NCBI GenBank assembly: GCA_016124855.1
Contig: WGMX01000021.1
Location: forward strand, 62,001 to 126,000
Source of the DNA: Anaerolineaceae bacterium
Lineage (GTDB): Bacteria; Chloroflexota; Anaerolineae; Aggregatilineales; Phototrophicaceae
DNA: 64,000 nt
Direction: 5' to 3'
In this document: one piece after another, positions 16,553 through 24,612 of the stretch
Numbering within the stretch: the first letter of the stretch is position 1
Layout of the letters: every line of letters starts with the position of its first letter
Program-made: the position numbers and the translations under genes
The notes under the pieces: model-generated
Seen by the model: only the letters and a program-made list of their open reading frames with translations
What the model was told of the DNA's origin: nothing
Database searches by the model: none

Positions 16553-18541
16553 TTATTCAGCATCTTCAGGCGGATTATTGTCTCGCGCTGAAGCCAGAAG
16601 TGCGTCACGCTGCCCCCCCAGTAAATCGCGCAATTTACCGCTGGACAATTTCCCTGTCGCATTTTTGGCGGGTAAATTGGCTTGGGCACTCCCAACTGGT
16701 AATTCATGCCGGGGCAAGCGCTCAAGCAATTGAGAGATTTCATTTTCAGAAATCCATTCGCGGCGATTGCGCTTTTCTGCTTTGATAAATCCTGTGCGAA
16801 CCCATTCCTGCAGCGTTTCTTTGCTCACACCCAATTGGATAGAAGTCGCAGCAACAGAATACAACCGTGTACCACTCGCATCAATCATCACGTTGGAATT
16901 ACGCCCTGCCAAAGCGGGTCGCTTGCCTGCGTTAATCATTTCCTGATCTAATTTTTCAGGGCTAATCGCCAGATTACGACGATAATACGGTTGGTTGTAA
17001 GTGCTCGTTAATTGCAGTGCTATTCTGTTAAACACGATCCCATAAATGTTAACGCTGCGATTGGCTCCTTGGCGTAATGTTTGCAAGGTTCGCCGCAGCG
17101 AACGGCGGGTTGTACGCTGCCCGTGAACAACGATCACAACCCCATCAGACTGTTCGGCAAGGAAGGCCGAGTCTGGCCCGCCAATACTGGGAACAGAGTC
17201 CATAATAATCGCATCAAACTGGCCTCTTAAAAGACGTAGCAAATCCCCAAAACGCGGCTTACTCAGCAATACAGCAGGATTTGAACTTGCCCGACCAGAT
17301 GTCAATAAGGTCAAGTTATCAAATTTGCTATCAAGCAGTGCGCGAGAGAGCAATACACCTAAATCATCACGACCTGCCAGAATATCGGAAAGACCCATCA
17401 CATTGGGCAGGCCAAAAAACTCATGCAGATTACCTTTGCGGATGTCGCCGTCAATCAGCAAGGTGCGCAAACCTGACTCAGCAGTTGCCAAAGCGAGATT
17501 GGCTGAGGTCACCGATTTACCATCACCCGAATCGTAGCTCGCAATAGTTACGACTTTCGGTTGAGCGCCATCTGTTGCTAAAACCAGTTTGGCACGCAGC
17601 TGCCGCACAACTTCAGCCTCTATGCTTCCGGGCATTGTATTGACGTACAGCGGAAGTTTGTTTCGTGGAACTACACCCAACGGGCCGATAACCTTAACCC
17701 CGTCAAGCTGTTCCAAACTGTCCTGCCACTGAAGACGATCATCAAAGAAACCTATCAGAATGATTGTCAAAATAGATAGGATGAGACCACCGATAGCTGC
17801 GAGGATGACACTCGAAAATGAACCCGTTATGACCGCGACGTTTTTGACTTGAGCTGCGGTAAAAATAGTGAGCACATTACTTGTATCCGGCATTCCACTG
17901 CTCATATCGGAATACAACTTACGCAGTGATTGAAGTGTAGCCTGAGCCGAATCGATTTGCGCTTTATTCTGGGCAATTTCAAAAGCCGAAGTCAGTCCCG
18001 CACCTTTAGCAATAAGATCATCATACTCAGCCTGAAGCTGCACGATCTGCTTTTGAATTTGCGTAAGCTGCTGCGCCCTAAAAGCGATATCTTGTGACGT
18101 TTGACTAACGAGACCACTGTTAATTAACTCTTGAGCAACGGCATTAGCCATATTGACAGCGTTATCCGCGTTTGTATCCGAAACAGCGATGTCTAATAGG
18201 GGCAAATTAGGTTCTTCATAGACAGTCAGGCGTTTATTAAAATCCTCGACTGTTATCGGCAAACTTAGATTATCAATGACCGGTTGTAAGACGTTTGCCT
18301 CGCGTGCTAAATTCGTATAAGTCGCGATTTGCTGGCGAATTTCGTCCAGAGATTGACGCTGTCCGCTTGGTTGAAAGAATTGCCCGAATAAAACGCTCGT
18401 TTTTGCAACATAAACATTGGGTTGTTTAGAGCGGACGAAGTAACCTACCCCGCCGCCAATAGCTACAGCGATAGCTACAAGCCACCACCACTTTAGTAAA
18501 AGCCGCAAAACAATTGTTAAGGGGGAGGCTGATGCATTCAC
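16553..18541 (-). CDS. Wzz/BY-kinase polysaccharide co-polymerase with a C-terminal MerR/excisionase-type HTH
   Basis: 662 residues. The chain-length determinant domain (about 1-265) has helices at about 17-36 and 243-265 and a coiled periplasmic stretch. The tyrosine-kinase domain (about 305-520) has P-loop SYDSGDGKS (335-343), Walker A' LLIDGDIRKG (361-370) and Walker B DAIIMDSVP (443-451). Tyr515, Tyr519 and Tyr520 form a short tyrosine cluster. Unusually, about 560-608 looks like a helix-turn-helix of the excisionase/MerR type (LYSVAATSIQLGVSKETLQEWVRTG). The start is GTG with AGAGG upstream. It is the first gene of the EPS operon, so autoregulation is conceivable. Confidence 0.85.
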   Translation of the reverse strand: MNASASPLTIVLRLLLKWWWLVAIAVAIGGGVGYFVRSKQPNVYVAKTSVLFGQFFQPSGQRQSLDEIRQQIATYTNLAREANVLQPVIDNLSLPITVEDFNKRLTVYEEPNLPLLDIAVSDTNADNAVNMANAVAQELINSGLVSQTSQDIAFRAQQLTQIQKQIVQLQAEYDDLIAKGAGLTSAFEIAQNKAQIDSAQATLQSLRKLYSDMSSGMPDTSNVLTIFTAAQVKNVAVITGSFSSVILAAIGGLILSILTIILIGFFDDRLQWQDSLEQLDGVKVIGPLGVVPRNKLPLYVNTMPGSIEAEVVRQLRAKLVLATDGAQPKVVTIASYDSGDGKSVTSANLALATAESGLRTLLIDGDIRKGNLHEFFGLPNVMGLSDILAGRDDLGVLLSRALLDSKFDNLTLLTSGRASSNPAVLLSKPRFGDLLRLLRGQFDAIIMDSVPSIGGPDSAFLAEQSDGVVIVVHGQRTTRRSLRRTLQTLRQGANRSVNIYGIVFNRIALQLTSTYNQPYYRRNLAISPEKLDQEMINAGKRPALAGRNSNVMIDASGTRLYSVAATSIQLGVSKETLQEWVRTGFIKAEKRNRREWISENEISQLLERLPRHELPVGSAQANLPAKNATGKLSSGKLRDLLGGQRDALLASARDNNPPEDAE

Positions 18542-18865
18542 GTCCCGATACCTCTCTAATTAAAACACCACCCGAAAATGAACAAGCTGGCACAAACTCA
18601 ACTAAATGGGCGATGATCAGATAAATCTTAACACAGATTACAAGGAAATTATGATGGAAAGCAAGTGATAAAGACGGTTGATTTGTCAGAATCTGCGTAC
18701 CATTTATACAAAAGGAAGTAGCACAAGGGGAATACTAAAGGAATGACCTAACAAAAACATAACGCGAGTTCGGAACAAACCAACTTTGTCAATTTGCTCC
18801 GAACATCAAGTGCAAAAGTTTGACTTTTGTTACAACAGGAAACGAACTTCCACCATAATTTCTAC
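18542..18865. other. Gene-free upstream region of the EPS operon with hairpins
   Basis: Must hold the operon promoter for the minus-strand EPS genes; no convincing -35/-10 pair was found. GTTCGGA (18768-18774) pairs with TCCGAAC (18798-18804), extended by CAAA/TTTG after one mismatch. CAAAAGT (18813-18819) pairs with ACTTTTG (18823-18829). The second lies 37 nt past the stop of the acidic protein gene and may end its transcript. Confidence 0.45.
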
Positions 18866-19165
18866 TTAATAGTCGTCATCATCTTCGTAGAAATCATCGT
18901 CATCGTCGTCATCGTCGTCATCAAAATCATCGTCGTCGTCGTAAAGAAAGTCATCGTCTTCATCGTCAAACTCAGAGATGTCATATCCGTCATCATCGAC
19001 GAAATCTTCTTCAACTTGAACTTCTTCGATAGCTTCGTCCTCATCTTCAAAGTCAAGTTCTTCGAGGTCATCATCCTCAAAGTCCAGATCTTCATCATCT
19101 TCGAGTATTTCGTCCTCGTCATCCCCAGCATCAATTTCATTCAAAAATAGATCGTCTTGGTACAT
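18866..19165 (-). CDS. Extremely acidic low-complexity protein
   Basis: About 99 residues starting MYQDDLFLNEIDAGDDED; more than half are Asp or Glu and the last 40 are almost pure Asp with Phe/Tyr spacers, ending DDDY. Two in-frame ATGs (19171 and 19165) are possible; the second lies at a normal distance from GGGG. No fold or family is recognised. Such tails can resemble the C-terminal region of RNA polymerase delta or a protein chaperone tail, but nothing here proves it. Asp is encoded by many GAT codons, which explains the repetitive DNA. A similar acidic stretch occurs inside the NB-ARC protein at 30945. Confidence 0.6.
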   Translation of the reverse strand: MYQDDLFLNEIDAGDDEDEILEDDEDLDFEDDDLEELDFEDEDEAIEEVQVEEDFVDDDGYDISEFDDEDDDFLYDDDDDFDDDDDDDDDDFYEDDDDY

Positions 19166-19501
19166 ACTCATTGCCCCGGTTGTCAAATTATGGAATTGCG
19201 GGCGATATTTTAGCAGGTTATCAGCGTTTGTGAACGGCAAAAATCCGGCTAATTTTGAATCCCTATCAATCCATATGCCAATTACGAAATTATCATAACA
19301 TCAGTACATGCCAATAATCATTAAGATGATATCTATTTTTCACACAATTGTGGATAAAATGACCATCTCAATTCGAGTGGTATTGTCGATTTATATAGTG
19401 GTGTTTTTGACAAACAATGTCAAGTCGTTATCGAACCAAATTATGACAAATGACTGTGAGCAAGGATGAAGCGCATTTCACCTTTGCTCACAGTTATAAA
19501 G
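19166..19501. other. AT-rich gap with histidine-kinase terminator
   Basis: Contains no gene. ACTGTGAGCAAGG (19453-19465) pairs with CCTTTGCTCACAGT (19481-19494) with one bulge; on the minus strand this is just after the hybrid kinase stop and followed by CATTTGTC, a likely terminator. The rest is AT-rich and should include the acidic gene promoter. Confidence 0.55.
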
Positions 19502-22264
19502 TTATTGCGAAACCACTACCGATTCTTGAGTTGACGATTTTTGTCCCATGTCTTTGAGCAGATGATGTACTTCACCGAGCAGTTGCTCTTGGCTGTATGC
19601 GCCTTTCTGCAAAATCTGTTCAACCGAACCGTTCAGCCGTTGATGATCGCTACTACTTAAGTCCATCGCGGTAATAACGATTACGGGTAAGTTGCGCCCA
19701 ACGGGCATCTTACGTAGTTCACTCAAAAATTCAAACCCATCCATACGCGGCATCATCAAATCGAGCAAAATGAGCTGGGGTGGCTTTTGACGAACGACAT
19801 CCAATGCTTCGATTCCGTCCTGTGCCTGCTGCACATTCCAGCCTTCTTTTTGCATTGTGCGTTCAATGATTTCGCGAATTTGTGGTTCATCGTCAACAAC
19901 AAGAACGTCACATCCCGGAACCTTGCATTCATAACGCTTCAAAATTTTGAGCAACCGATCACGATCAATTGGCTTTGTTACGTAATCCGCGGCACCAAGG
20001 GCAAAGCCCATATTCTGGTCGCTCACCATCGTCAACATAACAACGGGAATTGACGCCAACTGTGGATCACTCTTAAGGGCATTCAGAACTGACCACCCGT
20101 CCATGCGCGGCATCATGACGTCAAGGGTTATGACGTCTGGTCGGATTTCACGAGCCATCTTCAAGCCCATTTCACCATCATCAGCCGTGTAGACGGTATA
20201 ACCTTCTTTGAGCATAAACCGGTTGATGAGTTCGCGCGCACTGGGGTCATCATCAATGACAAGCAGTGTGCCAGCGAAAGCCTGAATCGGCTGGGTCTTG
20301 CGCTTGGCACGAATTGGAGTCGGCGCAGGTTGTTCGGTTTGGGGCAAAAGTTCACGGTTAACTGGCAGCTTAAGCGTAAATGACGAACCAACACTTATTT
20401 GACTGGTGACCGTAATATCACCGCCCAACATTTGGGCAAAACGCCGGCTGATTGAGAGTCCCAAACCGGTACCGCCGAATTTGCGCGTCGTCGAGTTATC
20501 CGCTTGCGAGAAATCCTTGAATAATTTAATGAGTTGTTCTGAAGTCATACCAATACCGGAGTCAGTGATGATGAAACTAACAACTTCGTCACCATTTTCT
20601 ACACGGCGGTCAACTTCCAGTTTTATCAATCCCTTTAGTGTGAATTTGCTGGCATTACTTAACAGATTGAAGAGAATTTGCCGTGTTTTTGTCAGGTCGG
20701 TTTGCATTGAGCCAACCCAGTCTGGACATTTGACTTCTAGACGGTTTCCATTCTTTTCGACCAGTGGCAAAATCGTATTGGTCACTTCGTTAACCATTGC
20801 CGATACATCCACAGGCTCCATGAAAAGTTCCATCTTGCCCGCTTCAATTTTGGACAAATCAAGGATGTCGTTAATCAGGGTTAGAAGATGGGCGGCTGCC
20901 GTTTGAATCTTTTTCAGATCAGGGACAAATTCATCTTCACCCTCGTCGGTCATTTCTTCTTCAATCAATTCGCTGTAGCCAATAATAGCATTGAGCGGGG
21001 TTCGCAGCTCATGGCTCATATTCGCGAGGAATGTACTTTTGGCACGGTTCGATTCAAGTGCTTGATCGCGGGCGACCATTAACTCACTGGCGATGTTGTT
21101 AAATGAAACAGCCACCTGCGCCAATTCATCACGGCTGGTCGGTATAAAACGGTAGTTCATATCCCCCTTGACCATACGCTGTGTAGCAGCATCTAATCCT
21201 GCGATGGTCTCTTTAACAGCCAGATAGAAGCCAACCATCAAATAAACTGTCGCGATCAACACAATAAAGGTGAAAACAGAAACCCAATTGCGCCGAACAT
21301 AAAATTTATTGATACGAGCCACCAGCAAGTCATCCAGTTCAGCCGATACCTTGGTGTAAAAGGAATAAATTTGGTCAATCGGCTCAGATGCTGTCGTATA
21401 GACCGCCTGCGAAGTCATACTTTCGTTAGCGAGATTGGCTTGAGTCAGTTGAGAATTGATTTGATCAAGAAAATTACTCAGCCCTGCGTTGTAGCCATTT
21501 ACATCTTGCTGAAGAAGGTTTCTTACTTGTGGATTGAAATCATAAGCGTAACCGAAGCCATTCAGATTATATCCGAGGACATTTTTAACCAACCCGGTAA
21601 GGATAGTGAGCCGTGTTATATCTTCGGGTGAAATTTTTTTGGAGATGGGGACTACTGCGCCGTAGCTCCGTATTTGGCTTAAATACTCCGTCAGAGGCGG
21701 CAGTTTATTGATTACCGTGTCCATCAAATAATAGCTGTCAATGTCCGGGTCAAGAATCAGGTTTGAAGTGTTACCCGAGATAACTACTAACTTCAAAATG
21801 TCATTCGTCAAATCAGCAAAAGACGAGGCACTGGTAGCGGGATTCATATTCGGTGATGCTTTTTTGAGAATACCCCACTTGGTCTTGATGCTTGACCACG
21901 CCGCGCTGGTCTCAAGTACATCTCCGTATTGTTGGTCAACCGCATCAACAGTCTGGGCTGCTAAATCAGCCGAGCGTTCTTCCGATTCAAGAACCGGTTG
22001 AAAACTGGCATCACCGTTCAAAATAGCCATTTTGAGCGAAGCGTAGCGTTGAGTATGTTGCAGAAAATCCATAACGGGCGCGTTGTAAATCAGGCCCATC
22101 CGCTCCTTAGCAGCAAAATCAATATCTTCGTTGATTTTGGCGAGGAATTGGGTCAATACAACAATCAAGGGCAAAAGCAGCAAGATGCCAATGAGGAGAA
22201 ATTTCTGCGGATATTTTAGACGACTCATTAAGCGCGAGGCAGGTCGAAAAAATGATGCCAGCAT
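19502..22264 (-). CDS. Hybrid sensor histidine kinase with two receiver domains
   Basis: 920 residues. A membrane helix (about 21-40), a long extracytoplasmic sensor region, a second helix (about 327-350) and HAMP precede HisKA with His418 (NMSHELRTPLNAIIGYSELI). The ATPase follows with N box NLLSNASKFT, DSGIGM and GGTGLGLSI. Two receivers come after: REC1 with Asp715 (TLDVMMPRMDGW) and REC2 with Asp835 (LLDLMMPRMDGF). Start 22264 is preferred over 22282 because AAAGG lies 7 nt upstream. No separate response regulator is adjacent; the output may pass through a distant phosphotransfer protein. It is divergent from a second kinase. Confidence 0.92.
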   Translation of the reverse strand: MLASFFRPASRLMSRLKYPQKFLLIGILLLLPLIVVLTQFLAKINEDIDFAAKERMGLIYNAPVMDFLQHTQRYASLKMAILNGDASFQPVLESEERSADLAAQTVDAVDQQYGDVLETSAAWSSIKTKWGILKKASPNMNPATSASSFADLTNDILKLVVISGNTSNLILDPDIDSYYLMDTVINKLPPLTEYLSQIRSYGAVVPISKKISPEDITRLTILTGLVKNVLGYNLNGFGYAYDFNPQVRNLLQQDVNGYNAGLSNFLDQINSQLTQANLANESMTSQAVYTTASEPIDQIYSFYTKVSAELDDLLVARINKFYVRRNWVSVFTFIVLIATVYLMVGFYLAVKETIAGLDAATQRMVKGDMNYRFIPTSRDELAQVAVSFNNIASELMVARDQALESNRAKSTFLANMSHELRTPLNAIIGYSELIEEEMTDEGEDEFVPDLKKIQTAAAHLLTLINDILDLSKIEAGKMELFMEPVDVSAMVNEVTNTILPLVEKNGNRLEVKCPDWVGSMQTDLTKTRQILFNLLSNASKFTLKGLIKLEVDRRVENGDEVVSFIITDSGIGMTSEQLIKLFKDFSQADNSTTRKFGGTGLGLSISRRFAQMLGGDITVTSQISVGSSFTLKLPVNRELLPQTEQPAPTPIRAKRKTQPIQAFAGTLLVIDDDPSARELINRFMLKEGYTVYTADDGEMGLKMAREIRPDVITLDVMMPRMDGWSVLNALKSDPQLASIPVVMLTMVSDQNMGFALGAADYVTKPIDRDRLLKILKRYECKVPGCDVLVVDDEPQIREIIERTMQKEGWNVQQAQDGIEALDVVRQKPPQLILLDLMMPRMDGFEFLSELRKMPVGRNLPVIVITAMDLSSSDHQRLNGSVEQILQKGAYSQEQLLGEVHHLLKDMGQKSSTQESVVVSQ

Positions 22265-22487
22265 ATGTAGACCTTTCGCCATCTAGTGATGAACTAGCGA
22301 CCAAAACCTAACCATCCTAAAACGTTGTTATATCCTGATGATATGGGAATATGCTATTTCACAATAATTGAGATGCTACAAGTTCTTCACAAATCACACT
22401 TTTCACGAATAATTCAGTTCTGATTGCGACTCAAAGCAAAATTTTAATTTACATTAGATTAAGGGGGAGAACAACGGGGATGCTATC

Positions 22488-24440
22488 ATGACGCTATATC
22501 GACGGATTATTCTGGGGATAGTTGTAATATCATTTTGCCTCATTGGCTTAACACTCTTAAGCAGCCAATTTATCTTAGCAGATGGCTATCGACAACTAGA
22601 AGAAATCAACGCCACACAAAATATCGAACGGGTATTACGCGTTTTACAGGATGATATTGACTCACTTCGGGTCGACGATGTTGCTTGGCTAGAACAACCC
22701 CCACCCCCCGTGCGTTATTATCCTCAAAGTCTAGACACCGGTTTCATGAATGATAATTTATTTCGTAAAATGAGCCTCGGCACGAAACTAAATATTGCTG
22801 TCGTTTTAGATCATGAAAACAATATTGTTTTCCGCAAATCAGTTGATTCAAACAGTAATGAAAACTATGCTGTTCCACCAATTATCCTGAATGCAGTTAA
22901 GTCCGGCAGCCCCTTACTTCCCGGAACCAACTCACTCGCCATCGTCAAAGGCATCATCGCCATTCCTCAAGGACTACTGATGACCATTTCAGTACCAGTT
23001 TACCCGCGAGGAGGAAACAGCGCGAGTTGGGGCAGGCTCATTGCTGGCCGTTATATTGATGACAACGAAATCCAGCAAATCGCCAACAACACAAAGTTAG
23101 ACGTCGATATTGCAGCATATAACGACGCGCAAATCCCGGGTGATTTCAAAGCCGCTCAAGCCAAACTAGACGAGGGACATGATTTTTATGTCGATTCTGG
23201 AAACGGCCCCATAATTTCTAGCTATACGCGAGTGAATGATATTTACGGTAAGCCAGCGTTTATACTGCGGGCACAGACACCACGCTACATTTTTCAGACT
23301 GGCCAACAAAGCATCAACGCGTTTTTCATTACGCTTATTTTGATCGTCTGTCTGTTAACCGGAATCGCTTTACTATTCTTGGAGCGTGTTGTACTTTCGC
23401 GGTTGATAACACTGAACACAGGGCTTACCCAACTAAAAGCAGCCAACAATTTCACATTAGAAGTGCCTTCGAGCGGTCACGATGAAATCACAGACGTGAC
23501 CACCACGATAAAACAGTTGTTGAAGGGTTTTTCGCAAACACATTCAGAGTTACAAGCTGTACAAAGTCATTTGGAGCAGCGTGTTCTCGAACGTACGAAC
23601 GAACTGAGTGGGAAAAATGCGCGGTTAGAGAAAGAAATCGCAGAACAGCAGCAAGCCTATCAAAAATTGCTACAAACCCACGATAAAGCGGTATCCGACC
23701 TTCAAATGAAGTCTCAACTACTAGCGAATGTCAGCCACGATGCGCGCACTCCACTTACCATCATCGGATTGAATACAGAAATGTTGCAGCAGGGACGGCA
23801 TGGTGATTTGAACAGCAAACAGAATGAGGTTCTGGATCGCATTCTGAATGCCACCCGTCAACTGCTCAACTTCATGACCAATATGCTGGATGAGGCTCAG
23901 CTAAAGCACGGCAAACTGTCATTCGTAAACGTCACTTTTGAACCTAAGCTGTTGATCGAAGAATTAGTCAGTATGCTGGAACCTTTAGCTGAATCCAAAG
24001 GCATCAAACTTAAGGCGGAATTAGACTTAGCCTTACCCGGTCAAATCAAGGGTGATCCAGATCGCTTCAAACAAGTTTTAACTAACCTCACCGAAAATGC
24101 TATCAAGTTTACGGATAATGGGACGGTGACGATTAAGGCACTGCGAACCGATGCTCAGCATTGGGTCATTCAAGTTGCTGATACTGGACGTGGCATCCCA
24201 ACCGAAGCCCAGAATCGCATTTTCGAGGCGTACTGGCAGTTAAACAGCACTTTGAAACCCAGTTCAAGCCGCGGTGTTGGATTAGGGCTTTCCATCGTCA
24301 AGCAGATTGTCCAGATGATGAACGGCAGCATAGTTGTCGAAAGCAAAGTTGGGCAGGGAACGACTTTCACTGTGACCTTACCTATCGCAAAAGATTACGA
24401 CAAAATCATCACGGAATCAGTGAGCCCGATTAAGATTTGA
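22488..24440 (+). CDS. CHASE4-HAMP membrane sensor histidine kinase
   Basis: 650 residues. Helices at about 8-30 and 277-299 flank an extracytoplasmic CHASE4-like sensor with the family DDVAW motif (residues 63-67). HAMP and a coiled coil (about 350-400) lead to HisKA with His417 (LLANVSHDARTPLTIIGLN) and a HATPase domain (NLTENAIKFT, DTGRGIP, GVGLGLSIV). Output is only autophosphorylation; no receiver gene is adjacent. It is divergent from the hybrid kinase across 223 nt, which raises the possibility of one signalling pair. A GGGG lies before the ATG. Confidence 0.9.
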   Translation: MTLYRRIILGIVVISFCLIGLTLLSSQFILADGYRQLEEINATQNIERVLRVLQDDIDSLRVDDVAWLEQPPPPVRYYPQSLDTGFMNDNLFRKMSLGTKLNIAVVLDHENNIVFRKSVDSNSNENYAVPPIILNAVKSGSPLLPGTNSLAIVKGIIAIPQGLLMTISVPVYPRGGNSASWGRLIAGRYIDDNEIQQIANNTKLDVDIAAYNDAQIPGDFKAAQAKLDEGHDFYVDSGNGPIISSYTRVNDIYGKPAFILRAQTPRYIFQTGQQSINAFFITLILIVCLLTGIALLFLERVVLSRLITLNTGLTQLKAANNFTLEVPSSGHDEITDVTTTIKQLLKGFSQTHSELQAVQSHLEQRVLERTNELSGKNARLEKEIAEQQQAYQKLLQTHDKAVSDLQMKSQLLANVSHDARTPLTIIGLNTEMLQQGRHGDLNSKQNEVLDRILNATRQLLNFMTNMLDEAQLKHGKLSFVNVTFEPKLLIEELVSMLEPLAESKGIKLKAELDLALPGQIKGDPDRFKQVLTNLTENAIKFTDNGTVTIKALRTDAQHWVIQVADTGRGIPTEAQNRIFEAYWQLNSTLKPSSSRGVGLGLSIVKQIVQMMNGSIVVESKVGQGTTFTVTLPIAKDYDKIITESVSPIKI

Positions 24441-24519
24441 AGCTGACGACGAATCTTACCTCTTGCGCTGCGCTATAGTCGAATATCACTCGCTATCCAC
24501 TTGTGCGTCTGGCACAATC

Positions 24520-24576
24520 ATGTTAGGCAACCGCAATTCGCAGTCCGTAAACTAGGACTATCTTTCTGCCTAACAT
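24520..24576 (+). promoter_or_regulatory. Structured 5' region ahead of the GHMP-kinase fusion gene
   Basis: ATGTTAGGCA (24520-24529) and TGCCTAACAT (24567-24576) form a perfect 10-bp stem. Inside it AGTCC (24542-24546) pairs with GGACT (24555-24559). No T run follows, so it does not look like a terminator; it ends 37 nt before the GTG start. It may be a regulatory leader or a protein-binding palindrome. Confidence 0.5.
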
Positions 24577-24612
24577 AGCTCTATTGGTGTACCTAAACTG
24601 AAGGAGTATTGT

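Noticed and set aside
18827-19150. Plus-strand reading frame rich in Val/Ile that looks like a membrane protein
   Set aside because: It is the antisense of the GAT/GAA-rich acidic gene; hydrophobic composition is a by-product of the repeats.
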